This document shows, one piece after another, positions 35,640 to 47,779 of a DNA stretch of 64,000 nucleotides. Position 1 is the stretch's first letter; each line of letters begins with the position of its first letter. The notes beneath the pieces were generated by a model, which was not told the origin of the DNA, did not search any database, and saw nothing but the letters and a program-made list of their open reading frames with translations. The translations under genes and the position numbers were made by a program. The stretch is from Escallonia rubra (taxonomy: Eukaryota > Streptophyta > Magnoliopsida > Escalloniales > Escalloniaceae), in the NCBI GenBank assembly GCA_033065855.1, contig JAVXUO010003096.1, forward strand, positions 108,257 through 172,256. Direction: 5' to 3'.

Positions 35640-36960
35640 TACAGGGAAAGACAGGTCAACGCATGGTGAAGCTTGACTTGGGATTGGGGTCATTGCCAGT
35701 CAAATCAACGCTACTGTCAGTCCAGTAGCTACTTGACCTGACTAATTAAGAGGATGCTTCATTCTCACTTTCCTTGATTACCCTACCATATGCTGCTCCC
35801 TCGATAAGTAAATCGTGCAAGAGAACCTCCAGCGAAAGTGTAACGGATCTGGTTGATTTATAATTCATTTTAAATCTATTATTGGTACCCTTATATTTCT
35901 TTCTCCGTCAATCACAGACATCTTTTTTTTTTCCTATCCGGAGACGTCACCACATATATTTTTTTTTCTTCCCATTCGAAGACGTCAGTTATATCGAATA
36001 CTATTGTCAGTTTTGAGGTTTCATATTAAGTCACACTATCTATATCTGGCCAGATACTTATAAAAAATTAATTCATACTGCCTTAGTCGCAAAAAAACTT
36101 AACGTAGCGATGCCAAGTCTTCTTTTCTGACGTAGTTTCAATGCTTGTGGAAACTATAAGATGTACTTATAATGCGAGGAAATACCTTTGAACTTACCTA
36201 AGAGATTTGGACTAATAGTAAGATGCACTTGAGATGTAGGAAATATCTTTGAACTTATCTAAAATTTGGACTTACCATCTCAACTGGGCTTAAGTCCATC
36301 AAGTCAGGGACCCGCCGGTTCACATTGGAATGGGTGGAATGGCCATACTAGTCCAAGGGTTCAACAAATCATGACAGTCATTCATGATTAGGGTGGGATT
36401 GGGGTCATTGCCGATCAAATCATGCTACTGTGAGTCCAGTAGCTACTTGACCTGACTAATTAATAGGGGGCTTCATTCTCACTTTCGTTGATTACCGTAC
36501 TAGCTATGGTCCTGACAGTCATTAATTAGCAACCATATGCTGCTTCCTATCGATGGTTGAGTTGAGTAAATGGTGCAAGAGAACATGCAGCCAACCAAGG
36601 TGAAACCGATCTGGTCGACTTATAATTCATTGCAAATCTACTTTTTTTGTATTGAATTATAGGTAGAAAGTAAATTTGTAATGAATTATAAGTCGACCAA
36701 ATCCGTTCCACCTTGGCTGGCTGCATGTTCTCTTATATTTCTTTCTCCATGTACATGCATCTTCTCCTCCCCCCCACCCCCAGATACGCTCAGGTATATC
36801 GGATGCTAGTTTTGACGTTTCATACGAAGTCGCACTATCCATTTCAGTCCATATACTCATGAAAAATTAATTCATACTATTTTAGTCGAAAATGAACTTA
36901 ACATAGCGATGTCAAGTCTTCTTTTCTAACATAGTTTCAATGCTCGGGGCTCAATCCTTC
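35640..36960. repeat. Direct duplication of about 0.5 kb
   Basis: Copy 1 (about 35640-36140) and copy 2 (about 36385-36950) share GGGATTGGGGTCATTGCC, CCAGTAGCTACTTGACCTGA, ACGGATCTGGTTGATTTATA (GACCGATCTGGTCGACTTATA in copy 2) and AAAAATTAATTCATACT. Between them lies a small tandem pair (36156-36262, phrase GGAAATA(C/T)CTTTGAACTTA). Copy 2 uniquely contains a long foldback at 36577-36734. No gene was identified; it may be duplicated upstream sequence of a lost gene. Confidence 0.75.
36577..36734. other. Long inverted repeat (foldback), arms about 65 bp, loop about 28 bp
   Basis: The left arm (36577-36643) is nearly the reverse complement of the right arm (about 36670-36734): AAGAGAACATGCAGCCAACC pairs with GGCTGGCTGCATGTTCTCTT, and GGTCGACTTATAATTCATT pairs with AATGAATTATAAGTCGACC. 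About nine in ten positions pair. The right arm is absent from the paralogous copy at about 35840, so it is a later inverted duplication. The shape resembles a young plant MIRNA or siRNA-producing foldback; expression is unknown. Confidence 0.8.
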
Positions 36961-39331
36961 TTTCTGCTGCAATCTAATTTTCACAACCTGCAGGAATCGG
37001 AATTTACTAAATTTTTAGTAATAGCAACTAACTAGCATTGCAAGCATTGTACTTTAATCAGGAAGTGATATTTTCACATGTCAAAGATGAAGCCAAATGG
37101 ACGATTTTCCAAGCGAATGAAGTAAATGTTCCACCTATACTTAATCAAGCATACATGCACTAGACTTCGCTGCATAATTAAACAGCAATGACATAGGTAA
37201 GGTTTAGTACCATCATGAATACAGGTTTGAATAATGCAAACATGTTTTCAACGATGTGTATGGGATACGCAGGCACATCAATACGAGGCGAAATTATTAA
37301 GACAATTTACATTAATTCATACCTCCTGTAAGCCAACAAATCCCACAAAATTACTATATCTACCTACCACTGCTACTTAGTTGCAGGATCACACCCATGA
37401 GCTAAGTCCAAGAGCACAATATAATACGTAAGATTTAGGATTTGGTAAGGTTGTACCGGCCCAAGACTACATTAAAACTATTCTGATCTGTGGACGTAAA
37501 AACAAGGGGGAGCTCCATTGATCTTCTCTTTCTTTCTTTCTTTTTTTATTTTCTTAGAGAAGTGAAAGTATATTGTTAAAGCGCACTAAAAGGGTGCCAT
37601 ACGTGTAAAATTGAAAAGAGGTCAACATAACAGATAAGGATGCCATAATTGAAGACATCGACGAAATTCAAGTGATGAAGAAGGTACAAGTAAGCAAGGA
37701 AGATTGAAAAATGGTAAGACGAGATAACATTTGATTATAAGGAAGTTCATTTAATTGAGAACTATGCCTTGTTAAGTGCACTGTTGGGTCACTCTGTCCT
37801 GGAAATGGTACCACACTGGTTAATGCTGGCATATAGTGGATTCACCTTTCTCCAGTTCAGGATATCCTATCCACACTACTCCAGTAAATTCACTATTTTG
37901 TTCAGTACGTCGTTGTGTCCAAAAGGTCTAGTATCCTAACATAGCGAACGCGTCACTTCAATGGAGGGATATGCATTGCCTCACTATATCAGTTGTTTTA
38001 GCTGTAATGCAGCGAGCCATTCTATGGGAAATACAAGAAACACAAGGAAAGTGGACTCCAATGGTACTTTCACAACATGTAAGATCGATTCTGAATTTTT
38101 TATGCTACAACAGCTTCTAATTATTGAGTTACCTAATATAAGCACCGAGAGAGAGTTTCTACTATAAATGAATGTCTAAGGAGAAGAAAGAGTGCGTGAC
38201 TCAGAAATCGATTGCACAGCGCATTACAAGGAGGTCAACCACCACCTTTCCAATATATTTCACACAGCGATGCTAGGAGATCAGCAGGTTGCCCTAAGAT
38301 CAGATATCAGTCGATTAGACCAAGTCAGGCATCCTCATTACTTTCAGAGAAACAGGTGTACGTTTCGGCTCGATTTACTCGCCTTTCCTCACCCAAAGAA
38401 GCAATCAATTCTATAGCAAAAACTGTTACGAATTGAAATAAGCTAGTTCACGCAGATACGGTACTCTCATATTGAAGGAATATTTAAAGATAGACGCGGG
38501 AGCGGCGGGAGATACTCCACTCTATTATAATTATAAGAACAGTCCTTAGTCACGGTAAAATAGTGCGCTCTCTCTTGTCGTACATAAGTTCCCGGAATAC
38601 ATCAAATTTACTCTATGTTAACAGTAGGTAAGTCAGCATAGCATAGTTTTTGTCCCATAAAAATCACATCATACAAGAGTTTCCAAGGCTAATGCACAAC
38701 TGCTTTGAAAGAAGTATACAAATCAGCATCGTACAAAATTGTTCTCGTTGCAAATGTAGGGCAAATTACGCAATAACTAAAAGCAATTTAGTTTTAGCTG
38801 ATGAGCTCCAAATGTGTCTTTGACGATGCGTCAATTTTTTTTCCACCAATTGCTTTAAACTTTTTAGTGACTGGAGTGCAAACTAACATCGGATTGTATG
38901 CTGCTGCCAAAGGTTACTAGTGCTAGCTTTAAACATACACTATTACGATTCGCTTTCAGTTAACAATGGCCAGTTTACTTATTACTAGCATCACCAGACC
39001 GATTACTTTTCATGTAAGCGTGCTTAAAGCCGAGAGTTGATTTCAATTGAAACATATCGTTGTCTATCAACAGATTAAGTCCGTTAATATCCTTAATATT
39101 ACTCCCTCCATTGATTTTTTCAATTTGACTTTACTCAAAATACAAGGGTTTGAACTCAAATGGCAGTCGTAGACTCGATAAGTATTATCCAGCAACTCAA
39201 GGTAGGGTAAAAAACAATGATCATAGTCAATGTTTACGGATTAAGTACTAACAACAAGTCAAAATAGGAGAAAGATTTATTGTAAAAGAAGGAATATCTA
39301 GTATTTAGTACGCACGTGGCAAACAACTAAC
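36961..39331. other. Intergenic, no gene recognised
   Basis: Anonymous sequence. Frames at 37961-38167 and 38192-38436 are short and match no family I know. A CTTT-rich tract is at about 37526-37548. Confidence 0.4.
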
Positions 39332-39450
39332 CTCAATTGGCGTAACAATAACAAGGGCCTTGAGCACACCCGCCCCGAACGCGGCAAGCAGCCTGTCTGG
39401 GTTACTGATGTGGCTTGTTTCGGGTCCTTGAATTCGCTCTGGAGGACCGC
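39332..39450 (-). pseudogene. Exon fossil of a mitochondrial carrier (succinate/fumarate transporter SFC1-like)
   Basis: Read on the minus strand, 39439-39450 and on gives AVLQSEFKDP. After a one-base shift it continues ETSHISNPDRLLAAFGAGVL and KALVIVTPIE, ending at a donor-like GAG|GTTAGT (39332). This matches the conserved exon of plant mitochondrial succinate/fumarate carriers (FKDSETGKVSN..FGAGVLEALAIVTPFE). The frameshift and the absence of neighbouring carrier exons on either side mark it as a pseudogene fragment. The source gene is not in the window. Confidence 0.75.
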
Positions 39451-40630
39451 AGAAAGACTGGGCTTTTGAGTGGTGTGATTCCTATGCTTGCTAAGTTTCT
39501 ACCAGTTACACTGTTTTTTGGTTTGTGACCATGAAAAATAAATTTAAAAAAAACACAAAAGTAGTAATCTGTCTCACATAAATCGATCTCTTTTTTTACA
39601 AGTAGACGAATGATTTACACCATATATTATGTGTTTCACATTCTATCCTTTAAAGAGAGGAGAGAAAGAAAGTGGGTCAGGAGAGAGAAAATGAGTTGGT
39701 GGGGAGTTAAATGTGGAGAGAAAAATAAAATTAAAAAATATGAACATGGTAAATATGTAAAAATACTCAAAGAATCTTTCTTAATTTTGAAAGTGAGCAA
39801 TTTTTGTGAAAAAAATATAGTGCAAAAAAGAAATATGATCAAATTTTGTGGGACAAACGCATTATTAGGGTACCAACCAAGTTTTTGCTTGTCACTGAAT
39901 TCACGCTTTTCTTTAAATTCATTAGCATGAGCTTCTCCTAATGTTTTTGACACTTTCTAAGTTGTAATTTCACGAGGTTTCAAAAAGTCAGAATTATTTG
40001 CGAACATAGGATTTACTTTGCCTTAAAACTCCTTACTCTTGTAGCCGATTCCTTGTTAAGTGTTGTTGTTTTTCGAAATGAAATTCTCCAGATTAAACGG
40101 GCAAAAAAAAAAAAAAAAAATCTGGTAAGTGTTTGAAATAGATGTGGCCCAATCCAACAGTCACAAAAAATATGCGGATGAGCCCAACATTTCTGTCCTC
40201 TAAAGCAATCCAGTTAATATGCGTTGAGCCCAATCAAATTTGATAGAGGCCGAGGTTGTAAGGGTTTAGTATAGTCTAGAAGTTAAACTATCAGCAAGTA
40301 CAAACTCTTAATCTGAACTGCTGAAAAGATAAAAGAAAACATGGCCAATGATAAAATCCATATCAAACTCAACGGTTGCTTGGTAGGAGATATGTACATT
40401 CAAAAAGGTAATTAAAATACAAACCAATTTGAAGCCTTCCACAATTACATGTTGATAAGAGCGAAGCATAGTCACACATATTGATGCTATAAGGTTATAA
40501 TGCAACAGCTTATTACCAACTCCTTGATTAGATAGAACAGTTGGAGTTGGAGGGCTCGTTTTGTTACCGACCCATCGTTGGCAATACTTTTTTATTATTG
40601 TCACCGTTCATTATAACGAATATTTTCTCG
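39451..40630. other. Intergenic, AT-rich
   Basis: No gene was recognised. Two antiparallel open frames of about 105 codons overlap at 39610-39953; both are Lys/Phe-rich translations of AT-rich DNA and are not supported. A poly-A run of about 18 is at 40103-40120. Confidence 0.4.
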
Positions 40631-41443
40631 TTAATAAGAAGAACGGATGGTGTAGATTGTTTGTATCACTTGGAGGGTGAAAAGGGTGAAGGCAGCGATG
40701 CCCGAGATAAACGCCCAACGGTTACTGAAATAGTAGCTTCTCAGTGCTGCACAATTACGTCTCACTCTTGCTAAATTCTTGTGCGAGTAGCTGTTGCAGT
40801 AATTGTGCACTTCCTTCCATTGCGCGAAGAAGGAGAAGTCTGCCAGAACAACTTCTTTGCAGAGGTTTTTGAAGAGCTTCAAGGTATTTTGACGCGTCCC
40901 CAGGTTCTCTCGTAGGACTCCTGCTTTCTCAAGCAACTCAACGTCGTCTTCATCGTCGATGAGTGTATACATGAGGAAGGCATAAGACGTGAAGTATGTC
41001 TGAATCCCAGGAATACATTGCTCAAAAGCAATGAGGTTTCTCAGGAATGACTCGGTGGAGTCTTCGATGCACAGTTGCGTCACAGCAAATCTAGTCTTGC
41101 CAAACAACAAGAAGAACCAAGAAAGGAAACAAAAGGATGATCTACTCCTGTTGTAGATGCAGCATGGGGGGATGTCGGACGTCCAAGGACCACAGAACCA
41201 ATGAAACCAACAAGATGTGTTGAATTCCACGTCTAGGTCCTCTGCTTGGCGGGGTTTAAAGTTGACTCCTGCACTTGCAAGTTCAGTTGCAGAATGTTTC
41301 ATGATGGGATGATAAGGTTGGGTTGTAAAGGTAGTTCCAGTAGTCCCACAGAGCCAAGAAAGCCAACCAGTTGACCATGATTCAGAGTCTATGTCCTCTC
41401 CAAGACCGGCCTCGAGGTCAGACGCTGAAAAGAAGTAGAACAA
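40631..41443 (-). CDS. DUF247 (UPF0481) family protein, C-terminal half, likely partial or decaying
   Basis: A 270-codon open frame carries DUF247 signatures: SATELASAGVNFKP, IEDSTESFLRNLIAFEQC, FTSYAFLMYTLIDDEDDVELLEKAGV, a KNLCKEVVL..F segment, YYFSNRWAFISGIAAFTLFT and a C-terminal membrane span. Family proteins are about 400-550 residues and begin with a conserved domain (around VPxxLR..Y.P..VSIGPFHHG) that I did not find upstream to 43 kb. About 65 codons lie between LDVEF and IEDSTES where relatives have about 10. Part of this excess is an internal repeat (EDIDSESWSTGWLSWLCG against EDLDVEFNTSCWFHWFCG); it could also be an unspliced intron. Cellular role: plant membrane-associated family, function largely unknown (some act in grass self-incompatibility). 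Confidence 0.75.
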   Translation of the reverse strand: MFYFFSASDLEAGLGEDIDSESWSTGWLSWLCGTTGTTFTTQPYHPIMKHSATELASAGVNFKPRQAEDLDVEFNTSCWFHWFCGPWTSDIPPCCIYNRSRSSFCFLSWFFLLFGKTRFAVTQLCIEDSTESFLRNLIAFEQCIPGIQTYFTSYAFLMYTLIDDEDDVELLEKAGVLRENLGTRQNTLKLFKNLCKEVVLADFSFFAQWKEVHNYCNSYSHKNLARVRRNCAALRSYYFSNRWAFISGIAAFTLFTLQVIQTIYTIRSSY

Positions 41444-43251
41444 GAACAGGAAAGATTAGGAATTGAAGCAGCAGGATGTATGGTTGGTTCCTCAGAGACC
41501 TACAGATTATATAAATCAATTTGGATGGAACCTCATTCATTTCAGGCATTGGCCATATATTTCTTTTCATCAGTTTTCTTCCCAATACCTTCTGAATCAA
41601 TTTATGCTCTTCATTCTATATGGTCTAAGTTATAACCGTGGTCATTGAATTGGATTGACGTCCCTGATACTTGTACTTCTTAGAAACTCTGCACCATTGT
41701 CATTTAAAATTTGTGTAAAATGGAATTACATTTAGAATTTAATTTTTTTAATTTATTGATTCTTCCCGTCTACCTGTGGTATAATTCCTTAAAGTTTGCA
41801 TTTCCTGAAAAACTATGAGCAATGAATGTTCATGAAAACCACCTTTTGCATTTCCTTCAAACTTGAAGTTCGCTTCCAGTTTCTAATGTCAAAAAAACAT
41901 ATATATATATATTTTTTTAGTGTGTTAACCTTATGTTAAGCTCTAAACATTTCACAAGTATATTCGTCGCCCAAGTGTTGTGTCAGCTGAGGTGTCCTTT
42001 CTATTGTCCTTCCTCCCTCTGTAAGTGATCATTTCCCAAACATATATGGCGCGCCTGTGAAGTGGATATACCACAGCAATCTTCTTGACAAAGCGATGTC
42101 CGAAAAAGGGTGTTATTGAGATGCAAGGATATCTGAATTGCCACCATGTCACCTTTGTCGTCGAAGATATGTTTGCCGTGCTCTGAATCTTCCTTCAGGT
42201 ACTCTGCATTTTTACCTGTTAGGTTCTTTTATTGCTTTGCTAGAATGTTATCATATGTATTCTGACTATGCAAAAATCCAGCAGTTCCGCTTTTATTTAT
42301 TTAATATTGATACCTATTGCAATTTTTAGCACTCTATGGCTCTAATGGATAAGCCAAACCGCCGAAAAAAGGCAAGAAATAAAGGCAATTGAATTAACCT
42401 TTCATCACGTCAATATCCCCCATGAACTTCCACTTCATCCATATCCTCATCACCATCGAGTATTCCCTGTCTTTCATCCATATTAGCATTAACCCCGTAC
42501 GTTGCACACGAGACCAACAACAGCTAATTGAAAGTTCATACTTATATGTCGAATAATAATAACAAATAATGCTGTTTTCACTTTTTTATGATTTTTCTAC
42601 CATATTTAGTAGCAATATTGATAACTCATGTGTTGAGTTTTTTATAACTAAAACTCACCTAAAACAGTATAAAAAATTTTGCGACATAAGAGATAATACA
42701 ATATGAGAGATAATTATATGTATATACAGACATATATACATATACGTATTATATGACTTATAATAAAGTAAAAAGAGGGAGATTAATTTTGTTAGATTGT
42801 GAAAACATATTAGATTTGTGTAAAATATAGGAAAATTTCAAGACTGTGAAAACATATTCCCATGCCCTTCTATTATTACATATTAGATTGTGAAAACATA
42901 TTCCCATGCCCTTCTATTATTACGTTGTTATCATCATATAAATTAACTCCTTCATCTTCACCATAATCACTGTGATTAAGCCTATCATCATCAAGAATGA
43001 GGAGGGTCAAACCCTCCTCATTATTTGCTTTACCATCCTCATTATTCTCATGCACAGGACCCTTAATTTGCCTTAAAGTAGCTGCCTATGCCCTAAATGC
43101 ATTTCTTTTATTAAACTCATTGACATACAACTTACCATTTCCAAACGTGTTGCCTAGAAAGGATCAACACCAACAAACCATCCAGTTTTAATTCTACCAG
43201 GTTTCAAACAGTAAAAATTGCAACAAAATGGAATAATTTTGCAATGGATAT
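41444..43251. other. Intergenic, with a relic related to the MULE interior at 50 kb
   Basis: Blocks at 42418-42485 and 42900-43130 (CATGAACTTCCACTTCATCC, CACTGTGATTAAGCCTATCA, TTTACCATCCTCATTATTCT) match 49860-50215, inside the MULE at 49637-51013. They are in the same order and indicate a decayed copy of that element. A tandem pair of the phrase TATTAGATTGTGAAAACATA lies at 42865-42910. Confidence 0.55.
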
Positions 43252-43610
43252 GTGTCACGGGCTGCCCCTTGCACCCGCTCAGCACCACGCCCCCGCGCCC
43301 ATCCTGCACAGCGCCCCCGCGCCCATCCAACATGCGCCCATGTGCCTTCACAAGTTCTTCAAGTCTCGCGCCCATGCGCCCGTCAAGCACAGCGCCCGCG
43401 CGCCCAACTGCAGTGCCCGTGCACGTCAAAAGCCAACCGTGAAGATCTGAAGATCCAGGCGTGCGTTTTTGCTCAATTTTGGTGGAGATCACCCTTGTAT
43501 ATATTTAAGTTTCCCTGTAAAATCTCAAGTCATTCCGAGTTGTATTTCTCTAAAAAAGGGCACTATGACTCCTCGCACATAGTGACATCTACTACTGTCA
43601 CTTAGGAAAA
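43252..43610 (+). other. GC-rich LTR-like or promoter-like relic
   Basis: The stretch starts TGTCACGGGCTGCC and contains repeated CGCGCCCATCC and CAGCGCCC phrases. It then has a TATA-like TATATATTTAAG (43498-43509) followed by polyadenylation-type sequence, and ends near CTACTGTCA. This pattern resembles a solo LTR read on the plus strand, but no matching copy or target duplication was found in the window. Confidence 0.3.
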
Positions 43611-44156
43611 TCCTCTTAGTGGTTATAGAATTAAAATGTGGCAAGGCAAATTCAGCTATCGTTCATATAATCAACCGCCTTTAACTACTGTATACTTGCA
43701 CCATTGGAACTTATGTGAAAACTTAGTGTTGTGTGTGGGCGTGTGGGCGTGTTTCAGAGCCCGACTTCGTAGAAGTTTTGCAGCGGTAGCTGTAAAATTT
43801 GCCTAAAGCGGAGTTTCTCTCTAAGGGGTGTACCACAGTGAATAGAGGTGTTGCTACTGTTAGTTATAGAGTTTTTGGGGGCTTCATTCTTGTTGAGTTA
43901 CATTGTGCTATTGCTATATTTTTGTTCCTGATAGCAAGTGTTCTAATGCAGGTTTTTCTTAAGTTGACAGGGTGTGCTATTGCTGCCTGAGTTATACGTC
44001 TGTGTTATCTTAAATATATGATCTCCTGAGATTTTATTCATTTCATAACCAATTATAGCATTTCTTTTTGGATGGATATATACAATGCCCTAAAAATCTG
44101 CTATTTGTTTCAAGATGGTTATGTAGATAGACAATAAATGCATTCGTGCTGCGATA
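43611..44156. other. Intergenic, no gene seen
   Basis: Anonymous AT-rich sequence upstream of the Harbinger transposase remnant. No terminal inverted repeat of that transposon could be identified. Confidence 0.4.
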
Positions 44157-44850
44157 TTGGGTGCAGCTGCTTCTGTCATGTCTACCGGAGTTGTTGTGCT
44201 AAAGAACCGTCGGGGAAATAGGGATTATAATCCAAGGAAGCCCCGTGTTAATGATGAAGTTGCGAGGGAGATGTACATGAACACCATTTTGTATAGAGGT
44301 GATCGACATTGCATAAGCCAAATACTTATGAGACCTTCTGTATTTTTTGGACTCTGTAAACTTCTAACCAAGAAAATTTTAGTTCATGCAACTACAAACA
44401 TGTCAATTAGGGAACAAGTTATAATTTTTCTACACGTACTTGAACACAACGTAAGATTTTGGGTGATAGGCGAGCGGTTCCATAGGTCTACCGAGACAAT
44501 CGATAGATATTTTAAGATTGCCATCAAAGTAATATTAAAGCTGTGTAAAGATCTTATTATACAACATGAGAATTCTACTCCCACAAAAATCAGGAATAGC
44601 CGCAGGTTTTTCCGTATTTAAGGTTAGTTATCGCACAATATTAGGCGTGAAATAACATTAGAAATAAATGATTTTATTTAACTATTTGTAATGTTGTTAC
44701 AAGAAATAATAGGACTGTGAGGGGGCACTGGATGGAGCTCACTTTCGTGCTAAGGTTCCCCAAGATGTTCAAGGGAGATTTTGTGGTCGAAAGAGTCATT
44801 ACAAGCAACCGATGCTTGGTCGCGAGGAGGAATTCAAAGTTCGGTTGCTC
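44157..44850 (+). pseudogene. PIF/Harbinger transposase remnant (DDE_Tnp_4 type)
   Basis: A 154-codon frame (44157-44621) carries the family N-terminal region: YRGDRHCISQILMRPSVFFG, NMSIREQVIIFLHVL and VIGERFHRSTETIDRYFKI. After a gap, 44716-44840 in another frame reads CEGALDGAHFRAKVPQDVQG and RFCGRKSHYKQPMLG, the start of the DDE nuclease core (the first catalytic D in ALDGAH). The rest of the nuclease domain is absent, with peroxidase 3' sequence following. The two parts are in different frames, so it is a truncated, frameshifted DNA transposon gene. It could also descend from a domesticated ALP1-like gene, but the decay argues for a dead transposon. Confidence 0.85.
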
Positions 44851-45285
44851 TTCTTCAGTAGCAGTTATAAGCGTATCCTTTCACCCGCCCAGTGAGTTCG
44901 TATTGCATTAATTCAACACTTCTCAACATAAATCAAAACTAACAGCCACTAGCTGCAACTATTTTCTTTCATAACTTTCAAGTAAAGAAAAGGAGAGCAA
45001 GCTCCAAAAGAGTTGAAGAGAGCTAATAAAACATAACTACCATCTCTTCTTACAGCTTAACATCACCTATAATCTTTAAAGAGAACAAAAAACTATAGCA
45101 GACTGAAATATAGTTACAGACTCACTATATAAACCACAAACATCTGCCGAACAGATTCGACTTGGTTTCTACATTCCTACATATATAGTGGAGTCCAAAG
45201 TAGGCATCAACCCTTTTGGTGTCTACAACAATTGCTGCTTACTTCTCACTGTATCCAAGTTTCTTTCTCTTTACGATCATTCCCC
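44851..45285 (-). other. 3' flank of the peroxidase gene
   Basis: About 430 bp of AT-rich sequence downstream of the peroxidase stop codon, likely its 3' UTR and terminator region. No coding sequence is seen. Confidence 0.5.
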
Positions 45286-47053
<1,768 letters not shown>

Positions 47054-47199
47054 TAATATTGTACTGGTTTGGTCAGTGTTTTGGGTGTGTAATGAAAATG
47101 GTTTTGGGTCCTTTCCAAACCTTGGTTTGGATGTTTGTGTTGCGTGGAAAGGGTGTGGGATGGGTACAATAACAGATTCCCTTTTGCATGAGGGTCAGC

Positions 47200-47210
47200 G
47201 ATTTATAGTC
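47200..47210 (-). promoter_or_regulatory. TATA box of the peroxidase gene
   Basis: Minus-strand GACTATAAAT lies about 150 bp upstream of the peroxidase ATG, a normal distance for a plant TATA box plus a short leader. Confidence 0.55.
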
Positions 47211-47367
47211 CGACACTACGAGACAAACACAGGCCAATTGGTTGAATAAATAAATATGAGATTCGATTGCTGCTAGTTTTGTTAGGGTGGATCTGTTATG
47301 GGCGCAAATTTAGTGTATCAAACCAATTGCCAATACTCACACGATTGTGAATAAATTGGTCAATAGT

Positions 47368-47612
47368 TCATGATGTTAAAGCCAATTGGACCACCATAGC
47401 TGAGTGGGATGCCATTGGGTCTAGCTATTCGAACTCAGCAAGCGACTAATAGCATCGTACAAATCTTAAATCGAAAACATTTTTGTCCTTCATATTCAAT
47501 TTCAACATCAGTCAAATCTAATTCATGATGTTAAAGCCAATTGGACCACCATAGCTGAGTGGGATGCCATTGGGTCTAGCTATTCGAACTCAGCAAGCCA
47601 CTAATAGCATCA
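47368..47612. repeat. Recent local direct duplication, unit about 90 bp
   Basis: The 90-bp block starting CATGATGTTAAAGCCAATTG and ending CTAATAGCATC occurs at about 47369-47457 and again at about 47523-47611. It differs at about one position, with about 65 bp between copies. It lies upstream of the peroxidase promoter. Confidence 0.9.
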
Positions 47613-47779
47613 TTTACCAAGGGTATCAGAGTCTTTTTATGTATTTTATTAACACCGTTAACTGAATAATAAAAAAATGTAGATTAGTGTAATAAAAAAA
47701 GATGATAGGAGTCGTGTGTAGTTTATGAAAAACTTCAAAAGTACTGTGTGTAATTTATCCAATCTTCTATAGGTATAGT

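Noticed and set aside
35340-35640. Possible tRNA or other small RNA genes in the AT-rich intergenic sequence
   Set aside because: I looked for tRNA A/B boxes and cloverleaf stems here and elsewhere by eye and found none convincing.
39610-39953. Two overlapping antiparallel open frames of about 105 codons
   Set aside because: AT-rich by-product with Lys/Phe/Ile bias on both strands, no family match and no splice context.
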